Positions 23,537 to 34,308 of a DNA stretch of 64,000 nucleotides are shown here, in pieces. The notes below the pieces were generated by a model. That model did no database searches. It had not been told where the DNA came from and worked only from the letters and a program-made list of their open reading frames with translations. This DNA comes from Bradysia coprophila (taxonomy: Eukaryota; Arthropoda; Insecta; Diptera; Sciaridae). Positions within the stretch are counted from its first letter, which is position 1. Each line of letters opens with the position of its first letter. The DNA lies in contig NC_050736.1 in the NCBI RefSeq assembly GCF_014529535.1, positions 3,596,001 to 3,660,000 of the forward strand, given 5' to 3'. A program made the translations under genes and the position numbers.

Positions 23537-25033
23537 CTGGAATGGGGATTGAAACGGTTCGGTTTAATAAGGGAATATGATCTTAAGCATTTTACTAAAA
23601 TCAAAATTGAAGATAACAGACACACACGCTCACTCACACTCACGCATTCATATTATGTAAAATAATTTCCTTTGGAAGTGTGGTCGTTCACGATAAGGGC
23701 TTAGAATTTTCGTATAGTCCGTAGCTATACATTAAGTCATTCATTAGAGACACTTTATCCATTTAACCATTTAACCGTTTTATTCATGTGACTCAATACA
23801 AACTCTATTTATGGATGAACATCAATTGGAATCCCAATTTACTTCTTGCTAATTATATTACGTCGGTAAATGATTAGTGCAATTCATGGTGTGATTTAAC
23901 GCTTGCAATATTCTGAAAATTGCAGCTCCAATGTTAAAATAAGAATCAATATTTGAATTTAACTGGACCGCATTCGGCTAGACAAGCAGTATTAGATGTA
24001 GCGCTTTTCAATCATTCATTGTTTTATCGGAAAATTCATTTTAATTTTCGCTTTTCTGCAACTATTTTCGTAGTCTAAAGGAAGTATCGACTAATTGTCC
24101 CGAATGGCTTATTAGTAGTTTGTTTATGAAATGAATTTTAAATTTAGCGTTGATGAAACTAAGCAAACAAAATGTAAACCGTGAAATGACGATGAATTGT
24201 GAGAAGGTGTACCATTCCAGTAAAACTAACAAGTCGAACATTATCCCCACATCAATCGCATGAGAAGAGCGAAATTCTTCGAAATTAAAATCCCATTATT
24301 AGACTTAATTGCAAACAATCGTGTTTTATTGTGTATTAACTTAGAACAATACGGAAACAAAAACACAAGAACATTCTCTCGCATACCTGTTGCGTTTACA
24401 AACGTTTCGAAAGTTACAGTGAATTGTCTTCCGCAGAATAATATTGAACGAGATAAATTGACTATATTCTTAGTTAAAATAGTTAAGCGTTTTCAGATTA
24501 ATTTCTTTTTTTGTTTAAGTGTGTACCCGCACGAGGCATTATTTAACTATACAATTTAGTTGGTTTGTTTTCAAATTATTTTATTATTGAATTGATTTTA
24601 TAAACATTCTTATGTTGCGGTGCTTTTGCTTTTACAGTAAATTCAAGCTTGTCGTTTTAACCTTGACCGACTGATGGTCGCTTGATATAAGGAACAAGCA
24701 TAGAAGTAAAGAAGAACAGATAGAGAATATATAACACAATATCAATGTACCACAGAGTACAGTATATTTGGATGCAGTTGAAGGAGTTAATTATTATGAA
24801 ATCATGCAGATGTAGTGTGTATGTTATATTGCAATATTTGGTTGGGACAAACTCGTTCTTACCACCAAGTAGCTCACTATTTTATACAAATAAAATGAGA
24901 AAAAAATCTATTTGAATAGTTGATGAGGGAAATAGCTTTTGATTTCCCTGAGGAAAAAAAAAGTTCGTGCGGGTATGACTTGACAGGTACTTTCGAAAAT
25001 AAATAAGCTTCGATTCATAATGAATTTATCTCT
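23537..25033 (-). other. Hyccin intron between the two alternative 3' exons
   Basis: AT-rich sequence containing a short cacact microsatellite (about 23620-23645). The 3' untranslated region and polyadenylation site of the short form should lie just below 25034. Confidence 0.45.
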
Positions 25034-28000
25034 TCACATTTCGTTTTTCAACAATGGCTTCGAAGGCGACATTTGTACAATGTGTACACTAGCTGGTCGT
25101 CCATTCACAAGCAATGCTTGCAATTCATCCGCACAATCGTCCTGACTTTCGTCTAACAATTGACACAAACGAGCACCGGCACTCGACCGGATATCGGTCC
25201 GATTGTGTGCCGTATCGTTCGGTGATTGTGACAATTTGCGACGCAACGGCGATGACAAAAAATCCGATTTCTTGTGTTTCGGTGAACTGTTCGGACTTGA
25301 ATGGCGCGATGTGTTCTGCTTGGGTGAATCCGGTTCCTCTTCAATACTGGATGTTTTACCGCCGGGACTGTACTTCCAACCCCAATTCTTCCAACGTTTC
25401 TTTTGATCATTTTTTCGATTCTCTTTCGGGCTAGCGCCATTTTCAATGGGACCATTTTCATGCTGAACATCAATGGTGGCCACTTCGATATCGTCTAATA
25501 TAAACCGATTATGACACAAGTTTGAGTGTTATATGGTGTTTTGTTTTGTCTTTTTTTTTTAAACAAAATTATTGGAAGAAACGTTAGCGATCAGAGGAAA
25601 AAAGTGGCTAAGCGAGAAAACAATTCAGCGAAAATTAAGAAAGTAGTTTGTGTGTTCTTATGTTGGTGATGGAAAATTGATGCATTTTCAATTTCATAGA
25701 AAAATTGTTTAGTGAGAGGTGTGTACGGTATGCAATAGAGAATGTGTTTGTGCGCTTAAACTAAAATCACTACAGAAAAATTTGGCGCATTTGAAGCGAA
25801 CTTCACTTAGACGTATTAAATACAGTCAATGTCAACCAAATTTGTATCTCAATTTACTTCACCCATACAAGCACACTGCGTACGGCTTACAAGGCTTTAT
25901 ACGGTATTCAAAGTCCTACGAACGCGCGTGGTAGTGGTGGAACCATGTAAGCACGCATAAGCATAAAACAGCTGAAGCAAACTTAGACACAAATTTGATT
26001 GGCATTAACTGTGAGAACACAAAATTTAAACTCTATAAAGCACTAAGTGAAACAATGAGTTATCATTCAGTCTAAGTCTGAGTTATCTATAACTCTGGAA
26101 ATGAGAGAGATAGATAGAGAGGGAGAGTACTTTACTACTAATGAATAACTAATTACGTCTTAAATTACTGCGTTTACTAGACCACAAAGATATTGCTTTG
26201 TTAGAGGACTCTGCGCACTTACTACATTTAGTTCTCCGTTAACTTGACAGTTCGTTTAAAGAAAACTCCGTCTCTTTTCTCAAGTTTAAACAAACTGTCA
26301 CGTAAACTATTATAGCTATACGGTGCAAGTGCGCGGAAGTTACTTAACAATGGAACTCATGATCAGTACCAAATTTTAGATCAAACTGTCTAACATCTAT
26401 AAAAAACGTTATGTTCAACAAACATAATAGTTTCCGAAATGAAAGTTTTCATAAAACACCTTCGAATGTTCTATTTACGTTTCACTTTCTAAAACAAGCT
26501 AATTCAGCTCAGTTAAACAAGTACCAACAGCTCCAAGACACACCTACAATCTACAAAAAAGAAAGGCTAAACCAATGTACTAGAATAACTAGACAGTAGA
26601 AATTAATATAGAAATTAAATCGGTTTGTTTCACTTCGTCTATAATTTCCAAACATTTTTCGATTTTTTTTAAATAAAATTGGTAACTTTTTCATGCATTG
26701 GATAATTGGAAGATGGTTTGTACATCGTTAGACTCTAGGATTTGCTCTGTAAAATTTGTGAATTTAAAAAAATTAATATGGTTTTGAAAAGCAAATGAAA
26801 TTTCTATTTCAATGATTTGAATGTTGCAGAGCACTACGTCTTTAAGGATAAAGTTGAAAAAGATGAGAAATAATTTTCGTAAGCGATGACATAACATATG
26901 ACCATTCAAAAAATGATTCCGATGCAGCAATTTCTCCCCGTTCAAAAAATATTTTCAAATTTAATTCAGAATTTTAGTCTGAGTAAAATCGGTGGTGTAG
27001 TGAAAACTGATAATCATATTTTCCCATTCCCTTCCGTTTATAGATGTTGCAAATAAAAATCCAAGTAGTTTTATTATACTCCGTCACGCGATGTATTGAT
27101 CCGCCGATTGTTAACCTTTCGCAGACAGCAAGCATATTAATCAAATCTATTACCATCCCTTGATCGAAGTGTTTTGAACAGGTACCGAATCTTTTACTTC
27201 ACTTGTTTCAAAACTTATTTTTGTCATCACTGTCTATAAAACCGATGACATGCTATAAAGCCGTGTGCAAAAGGTTAAACTCATCATAAGATTTAAAGGA
27301 AATCGCAAAAAAAAACTAAAGAAAATTTACAAAACAGCCTTCCATTAATGATATTCAGGTTAACTCAACAAAAAATTAAACGGTGTTTGTCCACCCATCA
27401 CACAAAATTTCAGAGCTTTTTGTTGTTCACAAATTTTGTACCAAAAACCTTAGATAAGCAGCAAACGATTCGAAAGACTTTTAACAAACTGGACATCATT
27501 GATGGAAAACGTGAAACAGTTGGTGCGAAGAAAGGCACATTATGTCGCAATTACAAATTAGTAAAAGCTCGAAAATTCATTTAGAATTAGTGAAGTTCTT
27601 AGGAAAGACTTTCAATAAACTAAATCATTGCACAAAATTACCTACTCTGAAAGCACACAATTGGCGCTCAAATTCGTAAGCGTGTGAATTTCATTAAAAA
27701 ATCTAATAACAAAGACCAACTTACCGGGCAGCTTTTTCGTTCGAAATGATGCATTTGTAATCATCGATTTTGATACAGTAACTGTTGATGTAGTTGGTGT
27801 CAATGCAACACTAATGCCCATCGGACCATCGCTTGGTTGACCTATTTACAGAAATAAATTTAAAAGATTTTTCATGAAAAAAAAGCCACCAAACAGTCAG
27901 TCACGTACCTGATGGATTAGCGTGCAACGAATTCTTAATCGCATTCGTGACCAAAATTACCTCCGGAAACAATTCATAGCAAGCCCGATTGTGTATGTCA

Positions 28001-28880
28001 TCAACGCTTTGAATGGCTATCGATCCGAATTCATTGAACATGGCAAAATAGACCGCATGCAGTAGCTCCAGCAGAAATTGCGCTGACATCGGAATCCTAC
28101 ACAGTGGTTTCGGCACAATTGCATTGTTCGGATCACTTCCATACGACGAACGATGAGCGTGTCCCATTTTCGAGAATCCCTGGTTAGCCAGTTGCGATGA
28201 AACGCGACACAGATGCGATAGAGCCGATTTGGGCACCAGGCTCAATTGCTGATTGTAGACAAACATTAGTGCGGTCACCACTTTGAGCCGATTTTGTGCA
28301 TTTATCGATTCGACTTGTTGCAAGGGACCCCAATTCACATCTTTGTTGCTGTTTTCTTCCCAGCGCTTTAAATCACTTGCGTGCAAACTCTTCTCTTCAT
28401 GATAAATTGAGGCTTGTGCTAGCACTGGCATTCGGAACGAAACGGTTTTGGCTTGTCCATCATCGTTTGTGATTTCGATATTATAGACACTAATTAGAAG
28501 TGTTTCGACGCTGCGACAACTCTTTTTATCCCCTTGTGCAACCGAATTCAGATAAATGTAAATTAAAGTTGGCACAAATTGCAATGTGAATTTCCGTAGA
28601 ACTGTTTCTGTTGACCGATAAAAGCTGTGGAATTGATTACAGATTGAGTGCAGTAGCTGGAAACAGAACAACAACGAAATCATCATTTTAGCTTTATCTC
28701 AGTTCCATTTCAATGCTAAACATTGCTTACATCTGGATACTTTAGTCGTTCATTTAAAATCGTAAACAAAGCGTGTGCAATTTCATGGTTGTGTTCATGT
28801 TGCGAGGCAAACGAACGAATTTCAAATTGTTGCAATGATGCATAGTCTGATAACCAATCGGTAACTATTGATTCGGCCAT
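25034..28880 (-). CDS. Hyccin/FAM126, subunit of the PI4KIII-alpha complex
   Basis: Coding exons (minus) are 28731-28880, 27909-28656, 27725-27841 and 25034-25494, joined in phase to 491 residues. Hyccin stabilises the complex of phosphatidylinositol 4-kinase alpha, TTC7 and EFR3 that makes PI4P at the plasma membrane. The hyccin domain covers roughly residues 1-300: it starts MAESIVTDWLSDY, contains FYRSTETVLRKFTLQFVP, ETLLISVYNIEI and NRLKVVTALMFVYN, and ends near PEVILVTNAIKNSLH. The start was set at 28878-28880 because the in-frame ATG at 28958 would translate a polypyrimidine tract and acceptor (Phe-Phe-Phe-Phe-Ser); a non-coding first exon must lie upstream. The last exon is Ser/Lys-rich and replaced in an alternative form by 22983-23536. 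Confidence 0.9.
25495..27724 (-). other. Hyccin intron
   Basis: AT-rich sequence with no exon recognised. It holds a small foldback at 26213-26334, whose ends gcgcactt and aagtgcgc face each other with inner arms of the type gacagttcgtttaaa / gtttaaacaaactgtc. Confidence 0.5.
26213..26334. repeat. Small foldback element
   Basis: About 122 bp. The left arm starts gcgcacttactac and the right arm ends gtgcaagtgcgc, with imperfect pairing over about 50 bases on each side. Probably a MITE; no clear duplication flanks it. Confidence 0.45.
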
Positions 28881-29118
28881 AGCTCTTGTTTTAACTGAAA
28901 AGAAAAAAAATTCCAAATGTTCATTCAAATCGGCCATGTCTGCGGCATTCAGAGTCATTTTTGAATTTATTTTTCTTGTTGAACTTGAAATTTTAAATGA
29001 TTTTAAATGACCGAGCTACTTTTCTGTTGCTTGAATGCGTCATATATCCACCCGCTTTATACCGAAGACATTAAAACTCTCTGCATCTGTCTTCCTTCCA
29101 TATTTACATTTCCAATTT

Positions 29119-29315
29119 AACCTGTTACAGACGTCTAGACGGCAAGCATATGACCAGTATTATTATCGGGTCTATTACTTCCATCGATCAACGTATCTGT
29201 TGATTTGAAATCTTGTACTTCAACATTTTAACATGCATTTTACCATATAAACGACCATATTACCCAGATCTTGTCATTATTTTTGTAGTCGTTATCGATA
29301 ACAGATGAATAATTT
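29119..29315. mobile_element. MITE family C, copy in inverse orientation
   Basis: It starts aacctgttacagacg and contains the family's inner landmarks in reverse (gcatatgaccagta, cttccatcgatcaa, gaaatcttgtacttcaac, cgataacagatgaata). The far terminal repeat is eroded. Confidence 0.55.
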
Positions 29316-30214
29316 ACAATTATTTGGCACGTCTTACTCATGATCAACCTCCATAAACTTTGTCATTTTCTCTGAGTAATTTAAGCGGAGATGACTTCAC
29401 CACATCAACACCTTACATCTTCGACTCGTTAATGATAAGTGAAACTTACAGAAAAGTCAAGTAATTTGAAACACGTCCCGCCCTGATAACACGTTTCAGA
29501 TCAAATGTGACAACTACCATAACAATTTATGATAAGATGTACGAGAGATAACATAGAAATACAACGTTGTATAAAGACTACGAAGACTAATAAAAATCGT
29601 AAAACTTGTCTAGAGGCAATTTGTACAAAACGTTGCATGGAATATCATACCGAATAAACTACATATTCCACTTATTCACAATCAATTAAAAGGCACAATT
29701 AAATCCAATTACAAAACACCAAGTTGAGGTTGAATAATGATTTTGCAAAACATTAAAAGAAAACTTTGTAGGTCACAAAAATTGCAAAAAAACGAAGAGC
29801 GCAAGCACTTTTCAGTTCTACATTTCCATGCTAATTTTGAAGTCCACACTTGCAATTGGATCTGGTTAATTTAGCTCACCTAAAGTTGTTGTTTTCAGTT
29901 GTTTTTACACATTTTGCAAATTTTGTGAGCTCCTCGAACATTTGAGTTTATCGAAATTTATTTTGTAAAATTGTATTGCTGGATGAAGGTTCTATGACAT
30001 TTAATGGTTGTCACTTTATGCTTTATCTGCTACATTTTTCTGTGGCGAAATTGTACTAGCAAACTAAAGTTTTGTGGGTTATCATTTAAAAATACTTATT
30101 TACGCAACGAAGAGGTAGGCCGAAAGTATAGTTTAGACATCACGACTAAGTTGTGTATTCAATGTTTCATGCCTTCCGAATTTTTCCCGTAACCCAAACC
30201 CTTGACATGAAAGG
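29316..30214. other. Intergenic AT-rich stretch
   Basis: No exon or repeat recognised here. Together with 29119-29315 it lies between hyccin and NDUFB11. Confidence 0.4.
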
Positions 30215-30555
30215 TGTAAGTAACTGTTGTGGACGGTTGATTTTAGCACGGCAGAGTAATGTAAACAATGTAAACCAGGCAGTAGCGCTTGATTTGACTA
30301 GGGACCTGAATTATCTAGTAGCCTTACTTTTTTACGAATAAAATTTTTTAACTTACGTCAGTGTTCATTTGAGATTTGAGTTCATTTTCATAGGGTTTAT
30401 TAGGTCCCTTATTTGACGTTTCAAAAATGAACCGCTCGCCTGGTTTATTTTACTCTGCCGTGATTTTAGGCACTTACGCTTGTCGCTCTCACTTTGTTAG
30501 GGCTGCAACTCGCAAATTTTCCTCAAATCTACCGTCCACCACAGATACGTAAATA
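30215..30555. repeat. Imperfect foldback element
   Basis: The left arm (gtggacggt, then agcacggcagagtaatgtaa and aaccaggc) is matched in reverse by gcctggtt, actctgccgtg and accgtccac on the right. The right arm carries an extra stretch of about 70 bases. Confidence 0.5.
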
Positions 30556-30834
30556 ACTATTACGTCACAAGGACGATTGAAAAGTCCAGTTTTCGCTTGA
30601 AGTTTGTTGATCCGATCCGAGGCGAGGCCGAAAACTCGAGTTACGTACAATATTTCTTATGCTGAGAGCACCGAAAAAATTCTTCATTGATGAAATGAAT
30701 GGTTTTCGGTGGAGAAACATGTAAAATATCGGTGCTCGACTCTAACATAATAGGGTTGTGTGAATACTAGCGCCAAATAGTCTAACCTTCTCACATATAT
30801 TTTGCTACAAAAAAAGAAGTCAAACTCTAAATAA

Positions 30835-31640
30835 ACGTGGACGTAACATTACAAAAACGATTCAAATGTAACGTTATTATCATAACGAAAAATTTAATGG
30901 TACATATGTTACAGTTACACAATCTAAAACCGTTTTTGCTAACGAAATGTTTTACGGTACATCTCGTAACGTTACGAGAAAACGAAAATTTTTCCGGTAC
31001 ATCTCGTAACGTTACAAGAAAACGTAAATTTTTCCGGTACATATCGTAACGTTAAAAGAAAACGAAATTCTTTCCGTTACATTCCGTAACGTTACCATGA
31101 AACGGAATATTTTTCGAGAAATGAAATAACGTTAAGACAATTAACTGTACCAACACAGTCTCTTGAAAATGACAGTAATAACATTGTCTAAATGAAGGTT
31201 TATACGAATATTTTCTATCGTAAATGTTTTTTTATTGAATTTTGAAGTAATTTAATTATAAAACGAAGCATTTATCATGAAATTTTTGTATTTTTATTAT
31301 TTACAGCTCCGGAAACCGCAACTTTTTTGTCACCAATTCTTTGTTATTTCTGTAACGTTACAATCTTTCCAAAAACGATTTCGTTTCTCTATGTAACGTT
31401 AAGCCATACCGGAAATAAATTCGTTTTACTTCGTAACGTTAAGGCATACCGGAAAAAAATTCGTCTTACTTCGTAACGTTAAGCCACACCGGAAAATATT
31501 TCATTTCTCTTTGTAACGTTATGCTATACCGGAAAAAATTTCGTTTCTCTTTATAACGATACCGAAATAATTTTTCGTTACATCAATTTCGTTATGAACT
31601 GTACCCAAAAAGCAAAAGTTCTATTTCGAAACGGTACGAA
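30835..31640. mobile_element. Foldback element with inverted arrays of 40-bp repeats
   Basis: The left arm has successive 40-bp units starting at 30961, 31001, 31041 and 31081 (core cgtaacgttac, with ccggtac). The right arm has units at 31381, 31421, 31461, 31501 and 31541 with the same core in reverse complement (taccggaaa, tcgtaacgtta). A unique centre of about 240 bp separates them. This is the architecture of Drosophila FB-type foldback elements. It ends about 290 bp before the NDUFB11 start codon and may touch its promoter. Confidence 0.7.
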
Positions 31641-31933
31641 GTGAAACTTTTATGATAAAGTTTTAACGTTAAGGAACCCTGGTTTTTCAAGCTTCTCTGT
31701 GAGCTTGTACATTGCTTTGAAGATATAACAGATAGATGATATAAATTTAAAAAAAAAGATCAAAAACACGGTGCAAGTTTACTGGGACTGCTGGGGCTCC
31801 TACGACTGCTAAACTATAGCAGATTTCGTTCAGTGGCTGTCATTTTGACAATATTACGTTTCTTTGACAGCGAAGAAAAAAAAATATTTTTTTCACAATA
31901 TCGGAGGTGCAATTTTGTTAAAAATATCATCAA

Positions 31934-32383
31934 ATGGCTTCGATAATTCGCCTTCAAAACTCGATATTATCAAGATGCATTCTAGCCAACGCTAGTAAGA
32001 ATTATCGTCTCATTTCAACATCACCGAAAAATCGAGAAACAGCATCCATAGCACCGAATGCAGTGAAAGAGGAGGCTAAAGTTGAAACGAAAAGTAAAAA
32101 TTGGGTAAGCTATGGCTTCAGCTACACCGACAAGAAAGAGGATCGAGATACCACGCGATCGTCGTTTTTCTTTGCGGTCACTATGTGCATAGTGTGGGGT
32201 TCATTCGTTTGGGCATATTTACCCGATACACTAATGCGTGATTGGGCTCAACGACAAGGCTACTTGACACTGAGACAGCGTGAAGCCGCAGGTGTGGAAC
32301 CGATAAGCCGTGACTTAATTGATCCCAGCCTGATAACACTGCCATCCGATGAAGAGCTCGGTGATACGGAAATCATTATCTAA
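31934..32383 (+). CDS. ND-ESSS: NADH dehydrogenase 1 beta subcomplex subunit 11 (NDUFB11/ESSS)
   Basis: A single exon of 149 residues. It is an accessory, single-pass membrane subunit of mitochondrial complex I, in the distal proton-pumping arm. The N terminus (residues 1-30, Arg/Ser-rich and without acidic residues) fits a mitochondrial targeting peptide. A membrane segment lies at about 77-97 (SSFFFAVTMCIVWGSFVWAYLP), followed by the conserved DWAQRQGYLTLRQREAAG region and an acidic end. Length is as in animal homologues (about 150). AATAAA at 32495-32500 is a likely polyadenylation signal. A foldback element sits shortly upstream. Confidence 0.9.
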   Translation: MASIIRLQNSILSRCILANASKNYRLISTSPKNRETASIAPNAVKEEAKVETKSKNWVSYGFSYTDKKEDRDTTRSSFFFAVTMCIVWGSFVWAYLPDTLMRDWAQRQGYLTLRQREAAGVEPISRDLIDPSLITLPSDEELGDTEIII

Positions 32384-32494
32384 AGATCGGTTTCTGCTCC
32401 AGTAAAATTTAAAAACAAAAGTTTCGGGTTATGTAATGTCGTTTATGAATACCGATTCTGTAAATACATTTAAAAGTGTGAACATCAAGATGAA

Positions 32495-32500
32495 AATAAA
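32495..32500 (+). terminator. Likely polyadenylation signal of NDUFB11
   Basis: AATAAA, 112 bases after the stop codon, in an otherwise AT-rich trailer. Confidence 0.5.
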
Positions 32501-32523
32501 CGATGATTTGATTGATTAACAGA

Positions 32524-32670
32524 CTGTATATTGCTGATTGGGGTCAGAAATGTCCTGCTTGCAATGCAAAAATTTTTCCTCTTGAATTTAATGTGAATAA
32601 TGAGTATATGCCGGCCGATTTAATCGATTCTGAATTCGCTAAGAGACATTTCGTAATCTTCCAACACTGA
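32524..32670 (+). pseudogene. Orphan coding fragment with a CPxC motif
   Basis: After a possible acceptor (gattaacag), 48 codons stay open to a TGA at 32668-32670. They contain ADWGQKCPACNAKIFPLEF and end in AKRHFVIFQH. The composition is strongly protein-like, and the Cys-Pro-x-Cys pair suggests the end of a zinc-binding domain. No upstream partner was found: NDUFB11 ends just before it. It may be a terminal exon of a gene whose other exons are remote, or a relic. Confidence 0.35.
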
Positions 32671-33564
32671 GCGCCTGTTTTGGTTGTGAGGTAACGCTGA
32701 GAAAGTGTTAATGCAAAAACTTGACTGCGTGAGACAAATAAATTATTTCTGAGATCTGAGGATTCAGTATTTTTAGTATCACTTTCCCTAAAAAGTCACG
32801 TCGCTTCGCACTCGTTTGGAGTTGAGTGGTATTTACAACACAGAATAGGTCAACCTCGCTTAATTTTAAAATCACTTTTGTTTGTAAAACGACTTTCGGA
32901 AAATTTTCTTGTGTGTTGTATATGAATTGGTGACCTAGTGAACACCAGCATATGAAGAGATCCATGACCTGTCCAAGTGACCAACTAAACATGAAACGAA
33001 ATTGTCTCGAAATCTGATAGACTTTTCTTAGATTATTTTGGACTTTCTGAATTGAGTCTACTAGTAGATGGAGTTCAAATTTCGTTCATCATGGGACAGG
33101 TCATGGAATCCGCCATATAAGCTGCAACATGTAATTCTCATGGATAGATCAGATTAAGTGGATGATGGAAGGTGATGTACAACTTTTATGTTTCGTTTGC
33201 GAATTTCTCTTGGATCTTGGTTATTAGCGTCTCGTCTGGACAGTGTCGCCTTCTTCATTTGGGCGACCTTCGATCGATGGAGAATTTTAGTGTCTGTAAA
33301 ACATTGTTATTACTGCTGTTGAAGAATAGAGTTGATGATGGGTGTCAGTAGAATCAAAACTTCGTTAGAGCATCACATAATGGAAGGGGATAAGGCGTGG
33401 CAGAGCCTGACGTCTTTTAAGTAGCTTACTCCTAGATTAAAAATATGTTGTGAGTCATGACCCAAACAATATTGAAATTGAATATTTGCTTTCAGTTTAC
33501 CTAATTAATTCATTTAGGCTAACATTAGTTGAATGTAAAAATAGTTGTTTTAGGTCTCTTCTGT
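32671..33564. other. Intergenic stretch with a weak foldback
   Basis: Inverted repeats ccatgacctgtcc (about 32955) and ggacaggtcatgg (about 33100) with further pairing inside suggest a short MITE. No gene recognised. Confidence 0.4.
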
Positions 33565-33760
33565 TATAGCAACGCACTGTCTAGCACCGAAGCTGACTTT
33601 GACGTCACTCAAATAGAGGACTGAACCAATCTAAGTTGGCTATTCTTTTTCATACAATGGCTATCAAAAAATTTAAAAAAATAGTCAACAGGTGCGTTTT
33701 TGGCCTTCTAATTGAGTGATGTCAAAGTCAGCTTCGGTGCTTGACAGTGCTCTGGTTATA
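33565..33760. mobile_element. MITE with about 50-bp terminal inverted repeats
   Basis: The left arm includes agcaccgaagctgactttga, and the right arm carries its almost perfect reverse complement (tcaaagtcagcttcggtgct). The element is about 196 bp, with no coding capacity; flanking TA suggests a TA-targeting family. Confidence 0.7.
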
Positions 33761-33983
33761 GGAAATTTGACGACGATTGAAAAAAGTGAGGAAGTGTGTT
33801 AGATGAAGATTTGACAATTGAAATTAAACAAACAGTTTCACTCAACAAATCGAAAATTCAATGACATAAATAACGCCATCTTTGAGAAGATCTAAATACT
33901 ATTCATCTGACGAGAAATTGTGGAATTAAATTTTAGCCATGAGTCTACAAATGTGAAAATTCCAAGAAGCATACCCGAGCACT

Positions 33984-34081
33984 TAAAGATTTGCCCTTTT
34001 TTTTCCTTCCATGGCTCGAAAAAGCTGATCTTCCAATTTCTCATCAAACAATTCCAAACAAGGCGTCGGCTTTCTCTTTAG
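33984..34081 (-). other. Short protein-like open frame downstream of GRASP
   Basis: The minus strand reads about 31 codons to a TAA at 33984-33986, including KPTPCLELFDEKLEDQLFRA. It has no start codon and only a weak acceptor. It may be a relic or an alternative last exon; I do not recognise it. Confidence 0.25.
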
Positions 34082-34308
34082 TTAATATTGAAATAATTTA
34101 TTTTAAAGTCGCAGAACAATGATGGCTCGACAACACGAAACACGTAAATTAGAATAAATTTCAACAAAAGAAAATACATACAGCAGGTTCATGATCGTAA
34201 ATGCTTATTTACACATTGAAAGAAAAAATCATTCCTTGCCTATCAACGCATATATGAATCGACCAGCACCATTTCCCGTCTCATTATGAACCTCGAAATC
34301 ATTTCATT

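Noticed and set aside
28878..28958. In-frame ATG at 28958 as hyccin start
   Set aside because: It would translate a polypyrimidine tract and splice acceptor; MAESIVTDWLSDY directly after the acceptor matches the family start.
30827..31049. Open frames in the foldback element
   Set aside because: They follow the 40-bp period and appear on both strands, so they are a by-product of the repeat.
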